Positions 56,999 through 64,000 of a stretch of 64,000 nucleotides of DNA are shown piece by piece. Below the pieces are notes generated by a model. That model saw only the letters and a list, made by a program, of their open reading frames with translations, made no database searches and was not told where the DNA came from. Origin of the DNA: Stenotrophomonas sp. VV52 (GTDB taxonomy: Bacteria > Pseudomonadota > Gammaproteobacteria > Xanthomonadales > Xanthomonadaceae). The DNA lies in contig NZ_PKQQ01000008.1 of assembly GCF_002893095.1 (NCBI RefSeq), positions 145,460 to 209,459 of the forward strand. The letters run 5' to 3'. The translations under genes and the position numbers were made by a program. Every line of letters begins with the position of its first letter. Positions within the stretch are counted from its first letter, which is position 1.

Positions 56999-57577
56999 AT
57001 GGCAGGATTGCGACTTATCGTCGGTCTGGGCAACCCCGGATCGGAACACGCCCGGACCCGGCACAATGCCGGGTTTCATTTCGTTGAGGCCCTGGCTGAG
57101 AAAGCGGGCGCACGCTGGAGCGTGGACAGCAAGCTGTTCGGTGAGACCGCCAGGGTCGACATCGCCGGCCAGCCGGTGTGGCTGCTCAAGCCCGCCACTT
57201 TCATGAACCTCAGTGGCAAGTCGGTCACCGCCGCACAGCGGTTCTGGAAGATCGAGCCGGAGGACACGCTGCTGGCGCATGACGAACTGGACCTGGCTCC
57301 GGGCGTGGCACGCCTGAAGTTCGACGGGGGCCACGGTGGCCAGAACGGCCTGCGCGACACCATGCGCCTGCTGGGCCACGGAAAATTCCATCGGTTGCGC
57401 ATCGGCATCGGTCATCCCGGTCACAAGGACCGCGTGGTGGGCTGGGTGCTGGGACGCCCGTCCAAGGAGGACGAGATCCTGACGGCCCGTGCCATCGACG
57501 ATGCGATCGACGTGCTGCCGCTGGCGGTGCAGGGCGATTACAACGAAGCCATGAAGCGGCTGCATACGCAGCGCTGA
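56999..57577 (+). CDS. pth: Peptidyl-tRNA hydrolase
   Basis: 192 residues. Pth frees tRNA from prematurely released peptidyl-tRNA. Motifs: [20 protein letters not shown] with the catalytic histidine near residue 22, [12 protein letters not shown] near 63, [10 protein letters not shown] near 93, and [11 protein letters not shown] near 111. The start at 56999 is preceded by GAAGGGA; an in-frame ATG at 56984 falls in the hairpin. Confidence 0.97.
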   Translation: MAGLRLIVGLGNPGSEHARTRHNAGFHFVEALAEKAGARWSVDSKLFGETARVDIAGQPVWLLKPATFMNLSGKSVTAAQRFWKIEPEDTLLAHDELDLAPGVARLKFDGGHGGQNGLRDTMRLLGHGKFHRLRIGIGHPGHKDRVVGWVLGRPSKEDEILTARAIDDAIDVLPLAVQGDYNEAMKRLHTQR

Positions 57578-57647
57578 CGCGAAACGGATTGGCCAAGCGG
57601 CGCGTGCGCCGTTTCACCAATCACTTTCACCCCAGAGGTTGTCAAAG

Positions 57648-58739
57648 ATGGGTATCAAATGCGGCATCGTCGGCCTGCCCAACGTCGGCAAGTCGACCCT
57701 GTTCAACGCGCTGACCAAGGCGGGCATCGCGGCGGCCAACTTCCCGTTCTGCACCATTGAGCCGAACGTGGGCATCGTGCCGGTGCCGGATCCGCGCCTG
57801 AACGAGCTGGCGGCGATCATCAATCCGCAGAAGGTCATTCCGACCGCGGTGGAGTTCGTCGACATCGCCGGCCTGGTTGCCGGCGCGGCCAGCGGTGAAG
57901 GCCTGGGCAACAAGTTCCTGGCCCACATCCGCGAGGTGGACGCGATCACGCACGTGGTGCGCTGCTTCGAGCATGGCGACATCATCCACGTGGCGGGCAA
58001 GGTGGATCCGATCTCGGACATCGAGACGATCGACATCGAGCTGGCCCTGGCCGACCTGGACAGCGTGGAGAAGGCGCTGAACCGCGCCGAGCGCGCGGCC
58101 AAGGGCGGCGACAAGGATGCGGCGGCACGCAAGCCGGTGCTGGCCAAGCTGCAGGCGGCGCTGGCCGACGGCAAGGCTGGCCGTTCGGTCGGCCTGGACG
58201 AGGAAGAGAAGGCGCTGGTGCGCGATCTGTTCCTGCTGACGCTGAAGCCGGTGATGTACATCTGCAACGTGCTGGAAGACGGCTTCGAGAACAACCCGCA
58301 CCTGGAAGCGGTGCGTGCGCACGCAGCGGCCGAGGGCGCGATGGTGGTGCCGGTTTCCGCGGCGATCGAGGAAGAGCTGTCGCAGCTGGACGACGAAGAC
58401 CGCGACACGTTCCTGGCCGATCTCGGCCTGAGCGAGCCGGGCCTGAACCGCGTGATCAACGCGGCGTACAAGCTGCTGGGCCTGCAGACCTACTTCACTG
58501 CCGGCGTCAAGGAAGTCCGCGCGTGGACCGTGCGCAAGGGCGCCACCGCGCCGCAGGCGGCCGCAGTGATCCACACCGACTTCGAGAAGGGCTTCATCCG
58601 CGCCGAAACCATCGCGTATGACGACTTCATCAAGTACAAGGGCGAAGCCGGTGCCAAGGAAGCAGGCCGCCTGCGCCTGGAAGGCAAGGAATACCGCGTC
58701 CAGGAAGGCGACGTCCTGCACTTCCGCTTCAACGTCTGA
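57648..58739 (+). CDS. ychF: Redox-regulated ribosome-binding ATPase YchF
   Basis: 363 residues, exactly the E. coli length. YchF is an Obg-family NTPase that prefers ATP and binds ribosomes. G1 motif GLPNVGKST near residue 8, [12 protein letters not shown] (switch I), G3 DIAGLV, an alpha-helical coiled insertion (about 130-190), and a C-terminal TGS domain ([18 protein letters not shown]...[15 protein letters not shown]). The ATG at 57648 follows CAGAGG; a TTG at 57639 is a possible but unlikely start. Confidence 0.97.
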   Translation: MGIKCGIVGLPNVGKSTLFNALTKAGIAAANFPFCTIEPNVGIVPVPDPRLNELAAIINPQKVIPTAVEFVDIAGLVAGAASGEGLGNKFLAHIREVDAITHVVRCFEHGDIIHVAGKVDPISDIETIDIELALADLDSVEKALNRAERAAKGGDKDAAARKPVLAKLQAALADGKAGRSVGLDEEEKALVRDLFLLTLKPVMYICNVLEDGFENNPHLEAVRAHAAAEGAMVVPVSAAIEEELSQLDDEDRDTFLADLGLSEPGLNRVINAAYKLLGLQTYFTAGVKEVRAWTVRKGATAPQAAAVIHTDFEKGFIRAETIAYDDFIKYKGEAGAKEAGRLRLEGKEYRVQEGDVLHFRFNV

Positions 58740-58763
58740 TCCGCGCCCGCGCAGATCGACCCG

Positions 58764-58794
58764 AACGCCCCGCCTCGTGCGGGGCGTTTGCGTT
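58764..58794 (+). terminator. Rho-independent terminator of ychF
   Basis: AACGCCCCGC and GCGGGGCGTT form a 10-bp stem with a CTCGT loop, followed by TTGCGTT. It lies 24 bases after the ychF stop. Confidence 0.85.
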
Positions 58795-58800
58795 CTGGCC

Positions 58801-59013
58801 TGGACAATAATTCACCACGCTTCGAAACCATTGCAGCGCAGTCTTCAACGGAGTTGTCCACAGCAAACTCCCATGGCTTTCCACGAACGGTGTGGAAAAC
58901 CCGTGCAGCTTCTGGACAAAAAATCACCACCGTTCGAGAGCGTTGCGCCGCGTGGCTTACGTGACTTGTCCACAGCAAACCCCCACTGCTTTCCACGCGT
59001 AGTGTGGAAAACC
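58801..59013. repeat. Two direct repeats at 112-bp spacing with DnaA-box-like words
   Basis: Unit 1 spans 58801-58901 and unit 2 spans 58913-59013. Both start TGGACAA and continue TCACCAC.. TTCGA. Both contain TTGTCCACAGCAAAC (58854 and 58966), CTTTCCACG, and GTGTGGAAAACC (58890 and 59002). The TTTCCAC..GTGGAAA pair is an inverted repeat, and TTGTCCACA differs by one base from the DnaA box TTATCCACA. No reading frame is convincing. Function unknown. Confidence 0.75.
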
Positions 59014-59052
59014 TGATCGTCCGCGAAGAGCAGCGTCTCAGTCGCTACGTGC

Positions 59053-59169
59053 AGGGGCGGCCGCCGGGCAGCCCCGCTCCGGGACACGCCGTGAACCCAT
59101 CCATGGGGGCTGCTAGAAAACATCCATGTTTTCTAGCGTCCCTCCGGGGGCTACCCGTCGGCCGCCCCC
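59053..59169 (-). repeat. Y-element copy G2
   Basis: Inverted relative to G1 at 20779 with the same GGCGGCCGCCGGG-type arms and the CTAGAAAACATGGATGTTTT hairpin 1. Hairpin 2 has changed to CCCATGGATGGG, which keeps the stem and the CATGGATG core but loses the usual TAC/GTA closing pairs. Flanks (CGTGTGCGGTG side) also match G1. Confidence 0.75.
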
Positions 59170-59198
59170 ATACAGGGTCGTGTGCGGTGAGGAAGAGC

Positions 59199-59221
59199 AG
59201 CCGGGCAAGGCCCGGCTCTAC
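59199..59221 (-). repeat. SMAG repeat (GTAGAGCCGGGCC type)
   Basis: On the minus strand GTAGAGCCGGGCCTTGCCCG plus GCT. It lies between Y-element copies G2 and F. Confidence 0.75.
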
Positions 59222-59253
59222 CGCTTTTCGGTGACTCACCTGCCAACTGTCGG

Positions 59254-59360
59254 AGGGTCGGCGGGGGTGGGTTTGAGGGGGCACGAGCCGCATGGATGCG
59301 GCGATGAGCTTACATGGACGTACTTGCAGCGTCCCCCACAAACCCGCACCCGGCGGCCCT
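59254..59360 (+). repeat. Y-element copy F
   Basis: Same sequence class as copies A-C: GGGTTTGAGGGGG and CCCCCACAAACCC arms around GCCGCATGGATGCGGC and TTACATGGACGTACTTGCAG. The core matches copy B (read on its minus strand) nearly base for base. Confidence 0.75.
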
Positions 59361-59408
59361 GACCAGGGAAACCACACAGACGAGGGCTGTTCGCCTGAAT
59401 CCAACAGC

Positions 59409-59431
59409 AGCCGGGCAGGGCCCGGCGACAC
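59409..59431 (-). repeat. SMAG-like repeat with altered head
   Basis: AGCCGGGCAGGGCCCGGC followed by GACAC in place of CTAC. It is joined to copy F by the CTGTTCGCCTGAATCCAACAG linker. Confidence 0.65.
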
Positions 59432-59448
59432 GGTACAGCGTGCAACCC

Positions 59449-59486
59449 AAAAAAAAGGCCGCCGACAGATCTGTCAGCGGCCTTTC
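59449..59486 (-). terminator. Rho-independent terminator of the TonB-dependent receptor gene
   Basis: On the minus strand AGGCCGCTGACAG and TGTCGGCGGCCT form a nearly perfect stem around ATC, followed by T9. It lies 13 bases after the receptor stop. Confidence 0.92.
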
Positions 59487-59499
59487 AAAACAACAAGGC

Positions 59500-62238
59500 T
59501 TACAGCGCAGTACCACCAAACTTATGCGTGTACTGCAGGTTGATCGTACGCCCCACCGTGTCGAACCAGGACACGTCGTAGTACGGGTACGGCGTGTAGG
59601 TCGCGTCCTTCGGCGGCATCTTGTTGAACAGGTTCACCACCGACAGCGACAGGCGCGAATGGTCGTCGAAGCGGTACTGCAGCGACAGGTTGTAGCGGTA
59701 CGTCGCCTTCATCCACGGGCTGTCGCCGCTCTCCCAGTCGAAACTCTGGTCGTAGCTGTCGTAGGTCGGCAGCCTGCCCAGGCGCGAACCGTACAGCGTT
59801 GCCGACCAGGCCGCGTTCTCCCAGGTCAGGCTCGCACTGGTCTTCGTGCGCGGAATGTCGAACCCGCTGTTCACCGCGAACTGGTCCTCCACCACATCGC
59901 CCGCGAACTGCTGGAAATCATGGTGCTGCACCCACGTATGGTTGCCGCTCAGGATGAAATCGCCGATCCCCGTGCCCAGCCGGTAGCGCACCCCCACGTC
60001 GATCCCGCGCGTCGTCTCCCGCGCGATGTTGATCGGGCTCACATGCACCCCGTACAGCCGCCCATCGTCGGTCCGCGTGACCCGGTTCACCGCGTCCACG
60101 CAGGTCGGCGACGCCGCGTCCGCGTCGCCCAGGCGGCAGGCCGCCTCGTCGCGCAGGATCGTGCTCACGTCCATGTCCTGCACCTGGTCGCGCATGTCGA
60201 TGTCGAACCAGTCCACCGACAGGTCCAGCCCAATCGCCGGCGACCACACCAGCCCCGCACTCCACGACGTGCTGGTTTCCGGATCCAGCTGGCGGTTGCC
60301 CTCGCGCGTGCGGATCAGGTTCTCCTCGTAGTCCGAACAATCGTCCGCACCGTCCACCGCGCACGCGTAGTAATCGTTCGCGCTCGTCTCATCATTGCCC
60401 GGGCCCGCGTACACATAGTGCAGGTCCGGCGCACGGAACGCCGTGCCGTACGAACCGCGCACCAGCAACGTCTCGATCGGACGCCACTCGATCCCGCCGC
60501 TCCACGTCGCCTTGCCGATCGTATTGCCCGAATAGCGGTACTGGTCGAAGCGGCCCGCCACGCTCACGTTCAGCGTCTCGTGCAGCGGCAGGCGCAGTTC
60601 CGCCGCCGTCGCCCAGCGGTTGCGGCTGCCGTGTCCGTCCGAATCCTTCCAGCTGTAGTAGTAGTACTGCGTCGCCAGCGGATCCGGATTCAGCGCGTAC
60701 GACTGGTTGCCGAACTCCGCCGTCGCCGCGAACCCGGCCTTGCCGCCCGGCAGCTCGAACAGCTCGCCGTTGGTCAGCGTCAACGCCGCCGTGTCCGTAC
60801 GCGACTTCGGCGTATAGGTCGTGCGCGCCGCGATCGAATCGTATTCGGCGCGGCTCAGTGGCCGGTACAGGCGTGCCGGGTCCGCGTTGTAGATCGGGAA
60901 GCCGTCGTCGTCCTCGCCCAGCTGCGGGCCCAGGAACAGATCATTGGCCTTTGCCGCGATGATCTGCGGCCAGCGGATCGACGACTGGTACTGCGAATGG
61001 CTCAGCGACGCCTCGTAGTCCCACGCTGCGCCCAGCGCGCCCTTGAAGCCGGTGGTCACGCTGAAGGTCTTCTGCGTGCTGCGGATCATCCCCCTGTCCA
61101 GCCCGCCCATTTCCTCCGGCGAGAACTGGCGCTGCCAGAACTCCACCTGGTCGGTGGCCTGGTTGAAGAAGTAGCCGTCCTCGTTGCCGTCGGCCGCCAT
61201 CAGGCCCCACTGGGTCACGTCGCGCATCAGCGCGATGTCGTGGTAGCCCAGCTGCACGTCGGCGAACCACTCCGCACCGTTGTCGAAGGCGTAGCGCAGC
61301 GACGCATAGCCGTTGGCCCCGCGGCGCTTGCTCAGGATCGTGCCGTAACCGATCGAACGGTCGCTGCCGCAGTAGAACCCGTAGCGCGGCCGCTCCGCGT
61401 AATAGGTGCTGCCCTTGTTCTGCCCGGCCAGCGCATCGCAGGTGGCCTGGCCCGGGTCCAGGTAATCGTCGTTGTAGTCCGTGCGCAGGTAGGCGCGACG
61501 GGCCGCGCGCGCGCTCTCGGTGGGCGCGTCCAGGGTCGAATCCTGCTGCGCACGCTCATACGCCCACAGCGGCGTCTGCGACTGCAGTTCCAGGCTGTAC
61601 ACCGCGCTGAAGCGGCCGCTGTCGAAGCCGCTGGCGATGCTCATGTCGAACGACTCGCCGCCGCCTTCGCTGGTGGTCCCCATGCGCACGTCGACCGTGG
61701 TGCCATCGACCTGCTTTTTCAGGATGAAATTGACCACGCCGGCAATCGCGTCCGAGCCGTAGATCGCCGACGCACTGCCGGTCAAGACCTCGATCCGCTC
61801 GATCATCCCCAGCGGGATGTTGGACACGTCGGTGAAGTTGCTGCGGCCCTGGAACGGCATCGGGAAATCGGCGATGCGGCGACCGTTGACCAGCACCAGG
61901 GTGTGGTTCGGGCCCAGCCCGCGCAGGTCGACCTGCTGCGCGCCCGGCGAGAAATCGGCACCGCTGGACGACTGCTGGCTCTGGGTCTCACCGCCGTTCT
62001 GGGTCATCGAACGCAGCACGTCCGGCACGCTGGTGAAGCCGTTGGCCTGGATCTGCTCGGCGGTGATCACCGTGACCGGCGCCGGTCCCTCGACCTGCGC
62101 GCGCGGGATGCGCGACCCGGTGACCTGCACCGTATCCAGCTGCTGCACCCCGGGAGCGGCCGGGGACTGCGCGGCCGCCGTTGCGGCCACGCCCATCAAC
62201 GCCAGCTGGATCGACCACGCCATCGCCTGTTTACGCAT
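59500..62238 (-). CDS. TonB-dependent outer-membrane receptor
   Basis: 912 residues from ATG 62238. A signal peptide ends near residue 23 (VAATAAAQ). The TonB-box-like LDTVQVTGSRIPR (about 34-46) precedes the plug domain (about 50-170), with TVITAEQIQANGFTSVPDVLRSM, VDLRGLGPNHTLVLVNGRRI and GSASAIYGSDAIAGVVNFIL. A 22-strand barrel follows, ending VGRTINLQYTHKFGGTAL, with a C-terminal beta-signal lacking the terminal aromatic residue. It resembles the large xanthomonad receptors for peptides or carbohydrates more than siderophore receptors. The divergent gene encodes an exported isoaspartyl peptidase. The ligand is unknown. Confidence 0.92.
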   Translation of the reverse strand: MRKQAMAWSIQLALMGVAATAAAQSPAAPGVQQLDTVQVTGSRIPRAQVEGPAPVTVITAEQIQANGFTSVPDVLRSMTQNGGETQSQQSSSGADFSPGAQQVDLRGLGPNHTLVLVNGRRIADFPMPFQGRSNFTDVSNIPLGMIERIEVLTGSASAIYGSDAIAGVVNFILKKQVDGTTVDVRMGTTSEGGGESFDMSIASGFDSGRFSAVYSLELQSQTPLWAYERAQQDSTLDAPTESARAARRAYLRTDYNDDYLDPGQATCDALAGQNKGSTYYAERPRYGFYCGSDRSIGYGTILSKRRGANGYASLRYAFDNGAEWFADVQLGYHDIALMRDVTQWGLMAADGNEDGYFFNQATDQVEFWQRQFSPEEMGGLDRGMIRSTQKTFSVTTGFKGALGAAWDYEASLSHSQYQSSIRWPQIIAAKANDLFLGPQLGEDDDGFPIYNADPARLYRPLSRAEYDSIAARTTYTPKSRTDTAALTLTNGELFELPGGKAGFAATAEFGNQSYALNPDPLATQYYYYSWKDSDGHGSRNRWATAAELRLPLHETLNVSVAGRFDQYRYSGNTIGKATWSGGIEWRPIETLLVRGSYGTAFRAPDLHYVYAGPGNDETSANDYYACAVDGADDCSDYEENLIRTREGNRQLDPETSTSWSAGLVWSPAIGLDLSVDWFDIDMRDQVQDMDVSTILRDEAACRLGDADAASPTCVDAVNRVTRTDDGRLYGVHVSPINIARETTRGIDVGVRYRLGTGIGDFILSGNHTWVQHHDFQQFAGDVVEDQFAVNSGFDIPRTKTSASLTWENAAWSATLYGSRLGRLPTYDSYDQSFDWESGDSPWMKATYRYNLSLQYRFDDHSRLSLSVVNLFNKMPPKDATYTPYPYYDVSWFDTVGRTINLQYTHKFGGTAL

Positions 62239-62456
62239 GAGAATTCTCGGAAGAAAAGTGGGCCTCGAGGGAGGCCAAGACCCCCCATTCACATTCGGTG
62301 GATGGGCGGCGCGCATTTAACGCCTTTTTTACGTAGGCCGCCAGTCGCCGGGCTTCAGGTAGCGCATGACGCGTCACCCATGACGAACAGGCGGTGCCTG
62401 CCGGGCCGGGGCTGGGCCATGATGGTCGCTTCACCCCTTGGTCCGGACTCTCCCCC
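62239..62456. other. Divergent promoter region, TonB receptor / isoaspartyl peptidase
   Basis: About 218 bases between two divergent starts. It contains a T-rich patch (CGCCTTTTTTACG, about 62321-62333) and a TGACGCGTCACCCATGACG stretch near 62368 with an imperfect TGACGCGTCA palindrome. I cannot assign promoter boxes with confidence. Confidence 0.5.
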
Positions 62457-63467
62457 ATGCGCCTGCGCTCCGCCCTGCTGTTTGCCCTGTGCCTGTCCCC
62501 GACGGTGGCCCTGGCTGCCGATCCCGTCCTGGTCATCCATGGTGGGGCAGGGGTGCAGCGCAAGGATCTCTCGCCGGCCGAGGAAAAGGCCGCACGCGAC
62601 GCCCTGCGCCAGGCCCTGCTGCAGGGTCACCAGGCACTGGCCGCCGGCAAGCCGGCCCTGGAGGCGGTGACCGCGGCGATCACCGTGCTGGAGGACGACC
62701 CCACCTTCAATGCCGGCAAGGGCGCGGTCTTCACCCATGACGGCCGCAATGAACTGGATGCCGCGCTGATGGACGGCGCCACCCTCAAGGCCGGCGCCGT
62801 GGCCGGGGTGCAGCGCGTGCGCAATCCGATCCTGCTTGCCGAAGCGGTCATGCAGCACTCCCCGCACGTGATGATGGTGGGGCAGGGCGCCGAAGCGTTC
62901 GCCACCAGCCAGGGCATGACGCTGGTCGATCCCGCGTACTTCCGCACGGAAAAGCGCTGGCAGCAGCTGCAGCGTGCGCTGAAGGAAGAAGCCAGCGGCC
63001 AGGCGCATGCCGACCTGGAGACCGCAAAGCACTTCGGTACCGTCGGTGCGGTCGCGCTTGACGCAGAAGGCCACCTTGCAGCCGGTACGTCCACCGGCGG
63101 CATGACCAACAAGCGCTACGGCCGGGTCGGCGATGCGCCGATCATCGGTGCCGGCACCTACGCCAACGCCACCTGCGCCGTGTCCGGCACCGGCTGGGGC
63201 GAGTACTACATCCGCACTGCGGCCGCGCATGACATCTGCGCACGCATGGAATATCTCAAGCAGGGACCGGAACAGGCAGCGCGTGACGTGATCAACACGC
63301 GCATCCCCGCGCTCGGCGGCGACGGTGGTGCGATCGTGCTCTCCGCCGATGGGCGCGCCGCCACGCCATTCAATACGCAGGGCATGTATCGCGGCTGGAT
63401 CGGCGCCGACGGCGTGCCGCACGTGGCCATCTTCGACGATGAAACGCTGCCGCTTCCCGGCCAATAG
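62457..63467 (+). CDS. iaaA: Exported isoaspartyl peptidase / L-asparaginase (Ntn hydrolase)
   Basis: 336 residues with a signal peptide (MRLRSALLFALCLSPTVALAA), so it acts in the periplasm. It belongs to the plant-type asparaginase family, which self-cleaves. The nucleophile is Thr195 in AKHFGTVGAVALDAEG, preceded by the usual loop of the alpha subunit. VIHGGAGVQRKDLSP at the mature N terminus and STGGMTNKRYGRVGDAPIIGAGTYA after the cleavage site are family blocks. It hydrolyses beta-aspartyl dipeptides. The start is chosen to keep the signal peptide; the frame is open to 62394. Confidence 0.93.
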   Translation: MRLRSALLFALCLSPTVALAADPVLVIHGGAGVQRKDLSPAEEKAARDALRQALLQGHQALAAGKPALEAVTAAITVLEDDPTFNAGKGAVFTHDGRNELDAALMDGATLKAGAVAGVQRVRNPILLAEAVMQHSPHVMMVGQGAEAFATSQGMTLVDPAYFRTEKRWQQLQRALKEEASGQAHADLETAKHFGTVGAVALDAEGHLAAGTSTGGMTNKRYGRVGDAPIIGAGTYANATCAVSGTGWGEYYIRTAAAHDICARMEYLKQGPEQAARDVINTRIPALGGDGGAIVLSADGRAATPFNTQGMYRGWIGADGVPHVAIFDDETLPLPGQ

Positions 63468-63518
63468 GCCGTATTTGCGGCGTTTGCGCGATTGGTGTGA
63501 AAAAATTCAAAAAGGTTG

Positions 63519-63547
63519 TTGACAGAACCCGCATTCACCCCCAAAAT
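63519..63547 (+). promoter_or_regulatory. Sigma-70 promoter of the tRNA-tuf operon
   Basis: TTGACA at 63519-63524, a 17-base spacer, and CAAAAT at 63542-63547 (four of six matches to TATAAT). It lies 57 bases upstream of tRNA-Tyr in an AT-richer patch (GAAAAAATTCAAAAAGG upstream may act as an UP-like element). Confidence 0.75.
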
Positions 63548-63603
63548 TCACGGCTCTTCCACCCCACACCGAAAACGCTTCGGCGCCAGGGACAGGGTGG
63601 TAA

Positions 63604-63689
63604 GGAGGGATACCCAAGCGGCCAACGGGGGCAGACTGTAAATCTGCTGGCTTACGCCTTCGGTGGTTCGAATCCACCTCCCTCCACCA
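63604..63689 (+). tRNA. tRNA-Tyr (GTA)
   Basis: An 86-nt class II tRNA with encoded CCA. Acceptor GGAGGGA (63604-63610) pairs with TCCCTCC (63679-63685). The anticodon loop ACTGTAAAT gives GTA, and a long variable arm (GCTGGCTTACGCCTTCGG region) is present. It is the first gene of the tRNA cluster before tuf. Confidence 0.97.
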
Positions 63690-63726
63690 GTTTCACGTAG
63701 TTTCAGTTGTGGCAAGAGCTTCCGTT

Positions 63727-63800
<74 letters not shown>

Positions 63801-63847
63801 TTGAATGAGTTTGAATATATTCAAATTCGTGCCATAATTCAAAACTC

Positions 63848-63923
63848 GCTCACGTAGCTCAGTCGGTAGAGCACCTCCTTGGTAAGGAGGAGGTCGAAGG
63901 TTCGATTCCTTTCGTGAGCACCA
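63848..63923 (+). tRNA. tRNA-Thr (GGT)
   Basis: A 76-nt tRNA with encoded CCA. Acceptor GCTCACG (63848-63854) pairs with CGTGAGC (63913-63919). The anticodon loop TTGGTAA gives GGT. The order Tyr-Gly-Thr-tuf matches the tufB operon of E. coli. Confidence 0.97.
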
Positions 63924-63963
63924 TCTAAGTGCCACCATTCAGACGATTTCGAGATAAGCAGCC

Positions 63964-64000
63964 ATGGCCAAGGGTAAGTTCGAGCGCACCAAGCCGCACG
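63964..64000 (+). CDS. tuf: Elongation factor Tu, N-terminal start (partial)
   Basis: Twelve codons remain before the window ends: MAKGKFERTKPH, the highly conserved EF-Tu N terminus. Forty bases after tRNA-Thr, as in the tufB operon. EF-Tu delivers aminoacyl-tRNA to the ribosome, so tRNAs and their carrier share a transcript. Confidence 0.93.
   Translation, partial: MAKGKFERTKPH

Noticed and set aside
59314..62670. An 1118-codon open frame opposite the TonB-dependent receptor
   Set aside because: It is antisense to a clear receptor gene with signal peptide and plug motifs, is dominated by Arg/Val/Ala/His, and has no recognisable domain.

Overview
The window is GC-rich chromosomal DNA of a xanthomonad, most likely Stenotrophomonas. 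The evidence is gene content and order (apaH-apaG-rsmA-pdxA-surA-lptD; ahpC-ahpF-oxyR; hemA-prfA; lolB-ispE-tRNA-Gln-prs-rplY-pth-ychF; tRNA-Tyr/Gly/Thr-tuf), a GT41 O-GlcNAc-transferase homologue like the one known from Xanthomonas campestris, and many short GTAG-headed palindromes of the SMAG/REP type described from S. maltophilia. The species call is inference; no rRNA is present.

Layout. 1-2828 (+): end of a TPM-domain gene pair, then lgt-thyA-folA, each overlapping the next by a few bases. 3131-10144 (-): an envelope/ribosome operon, lptD-surA-pdxA-rsmA-apaG-apaH, coupled by ATGA overlaps for most of its length. 10236-12334 (-): a histone-deacetylase-like protein, a cobalamin adenosyltransferase and a BtuM-type cobalamin transporter. 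12419-14796 (+): two flavin hydroxylases of ubiquinone synthesis. 14916-15891: two unrecognised small genes. 15943-19342 (-): rlmM, a nucleoside deaminase and glnS. 19445-20389 (+): a DUF2007 protein and msrA. 20997-25904 (-): transaldolase, rnk, and the peroxide module oxyR/ahpF/ahpC with a readable OxyR operator. 26247-28104 (+): prmC and a proline iminopeptidase. 28784-31636 (-): formylglutamate amidohydrolase-like, NUDIX, 5'-3' exonuclease and nitroreductase genes. 31968-34277 (+): a long DUF1631 protein. 34536-38896: the transhydrogenase genes pntAA / pntAB-pntB, split by three opposite-strand genes (sigma factor, one-TM protein, DUF3106). 38973-43486: a membrane protein, sufT, ilvE and a secreted subtilisin. 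43538-45020 (-): half-size asparaginase, DUF2069, WrbA-like. 45094-46928 (+): YihY-like and a TlpA lipoprotein. 46938-51811 (-): ppk2, GT41, prfA, hemA. 51876-58739 (+): TPR protein, lolB, ispE, tRNA-Gln, prs, rplY, pth, ychF. 59500-62238 (-): a TonB-dependent receptor, divergent from an exported isoaspartyl peptidase. 63604-64000 (+): tRNA-Tyr, tRNA-Gly, tRNA-Thr and the start of tuf.

Most genes are housekeeping. The least explained material is intergenic. Eight copies of a ~105-117 bp element appear to fold into a long closing stem around two CATGGATG-centred hairpins. The stems differ in sequence between copies but stay complementary, which suggests selection on structure. Most of the copies are tied by a fixed linker hairpin to a SMAG palindrome. 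A second unexplained structure is a pair of 112-bp-period direct repeats with DnaA-box-like words downstream of ychF.

All coordinates, alignments and foldings were made by eye; no database or folding program was run.
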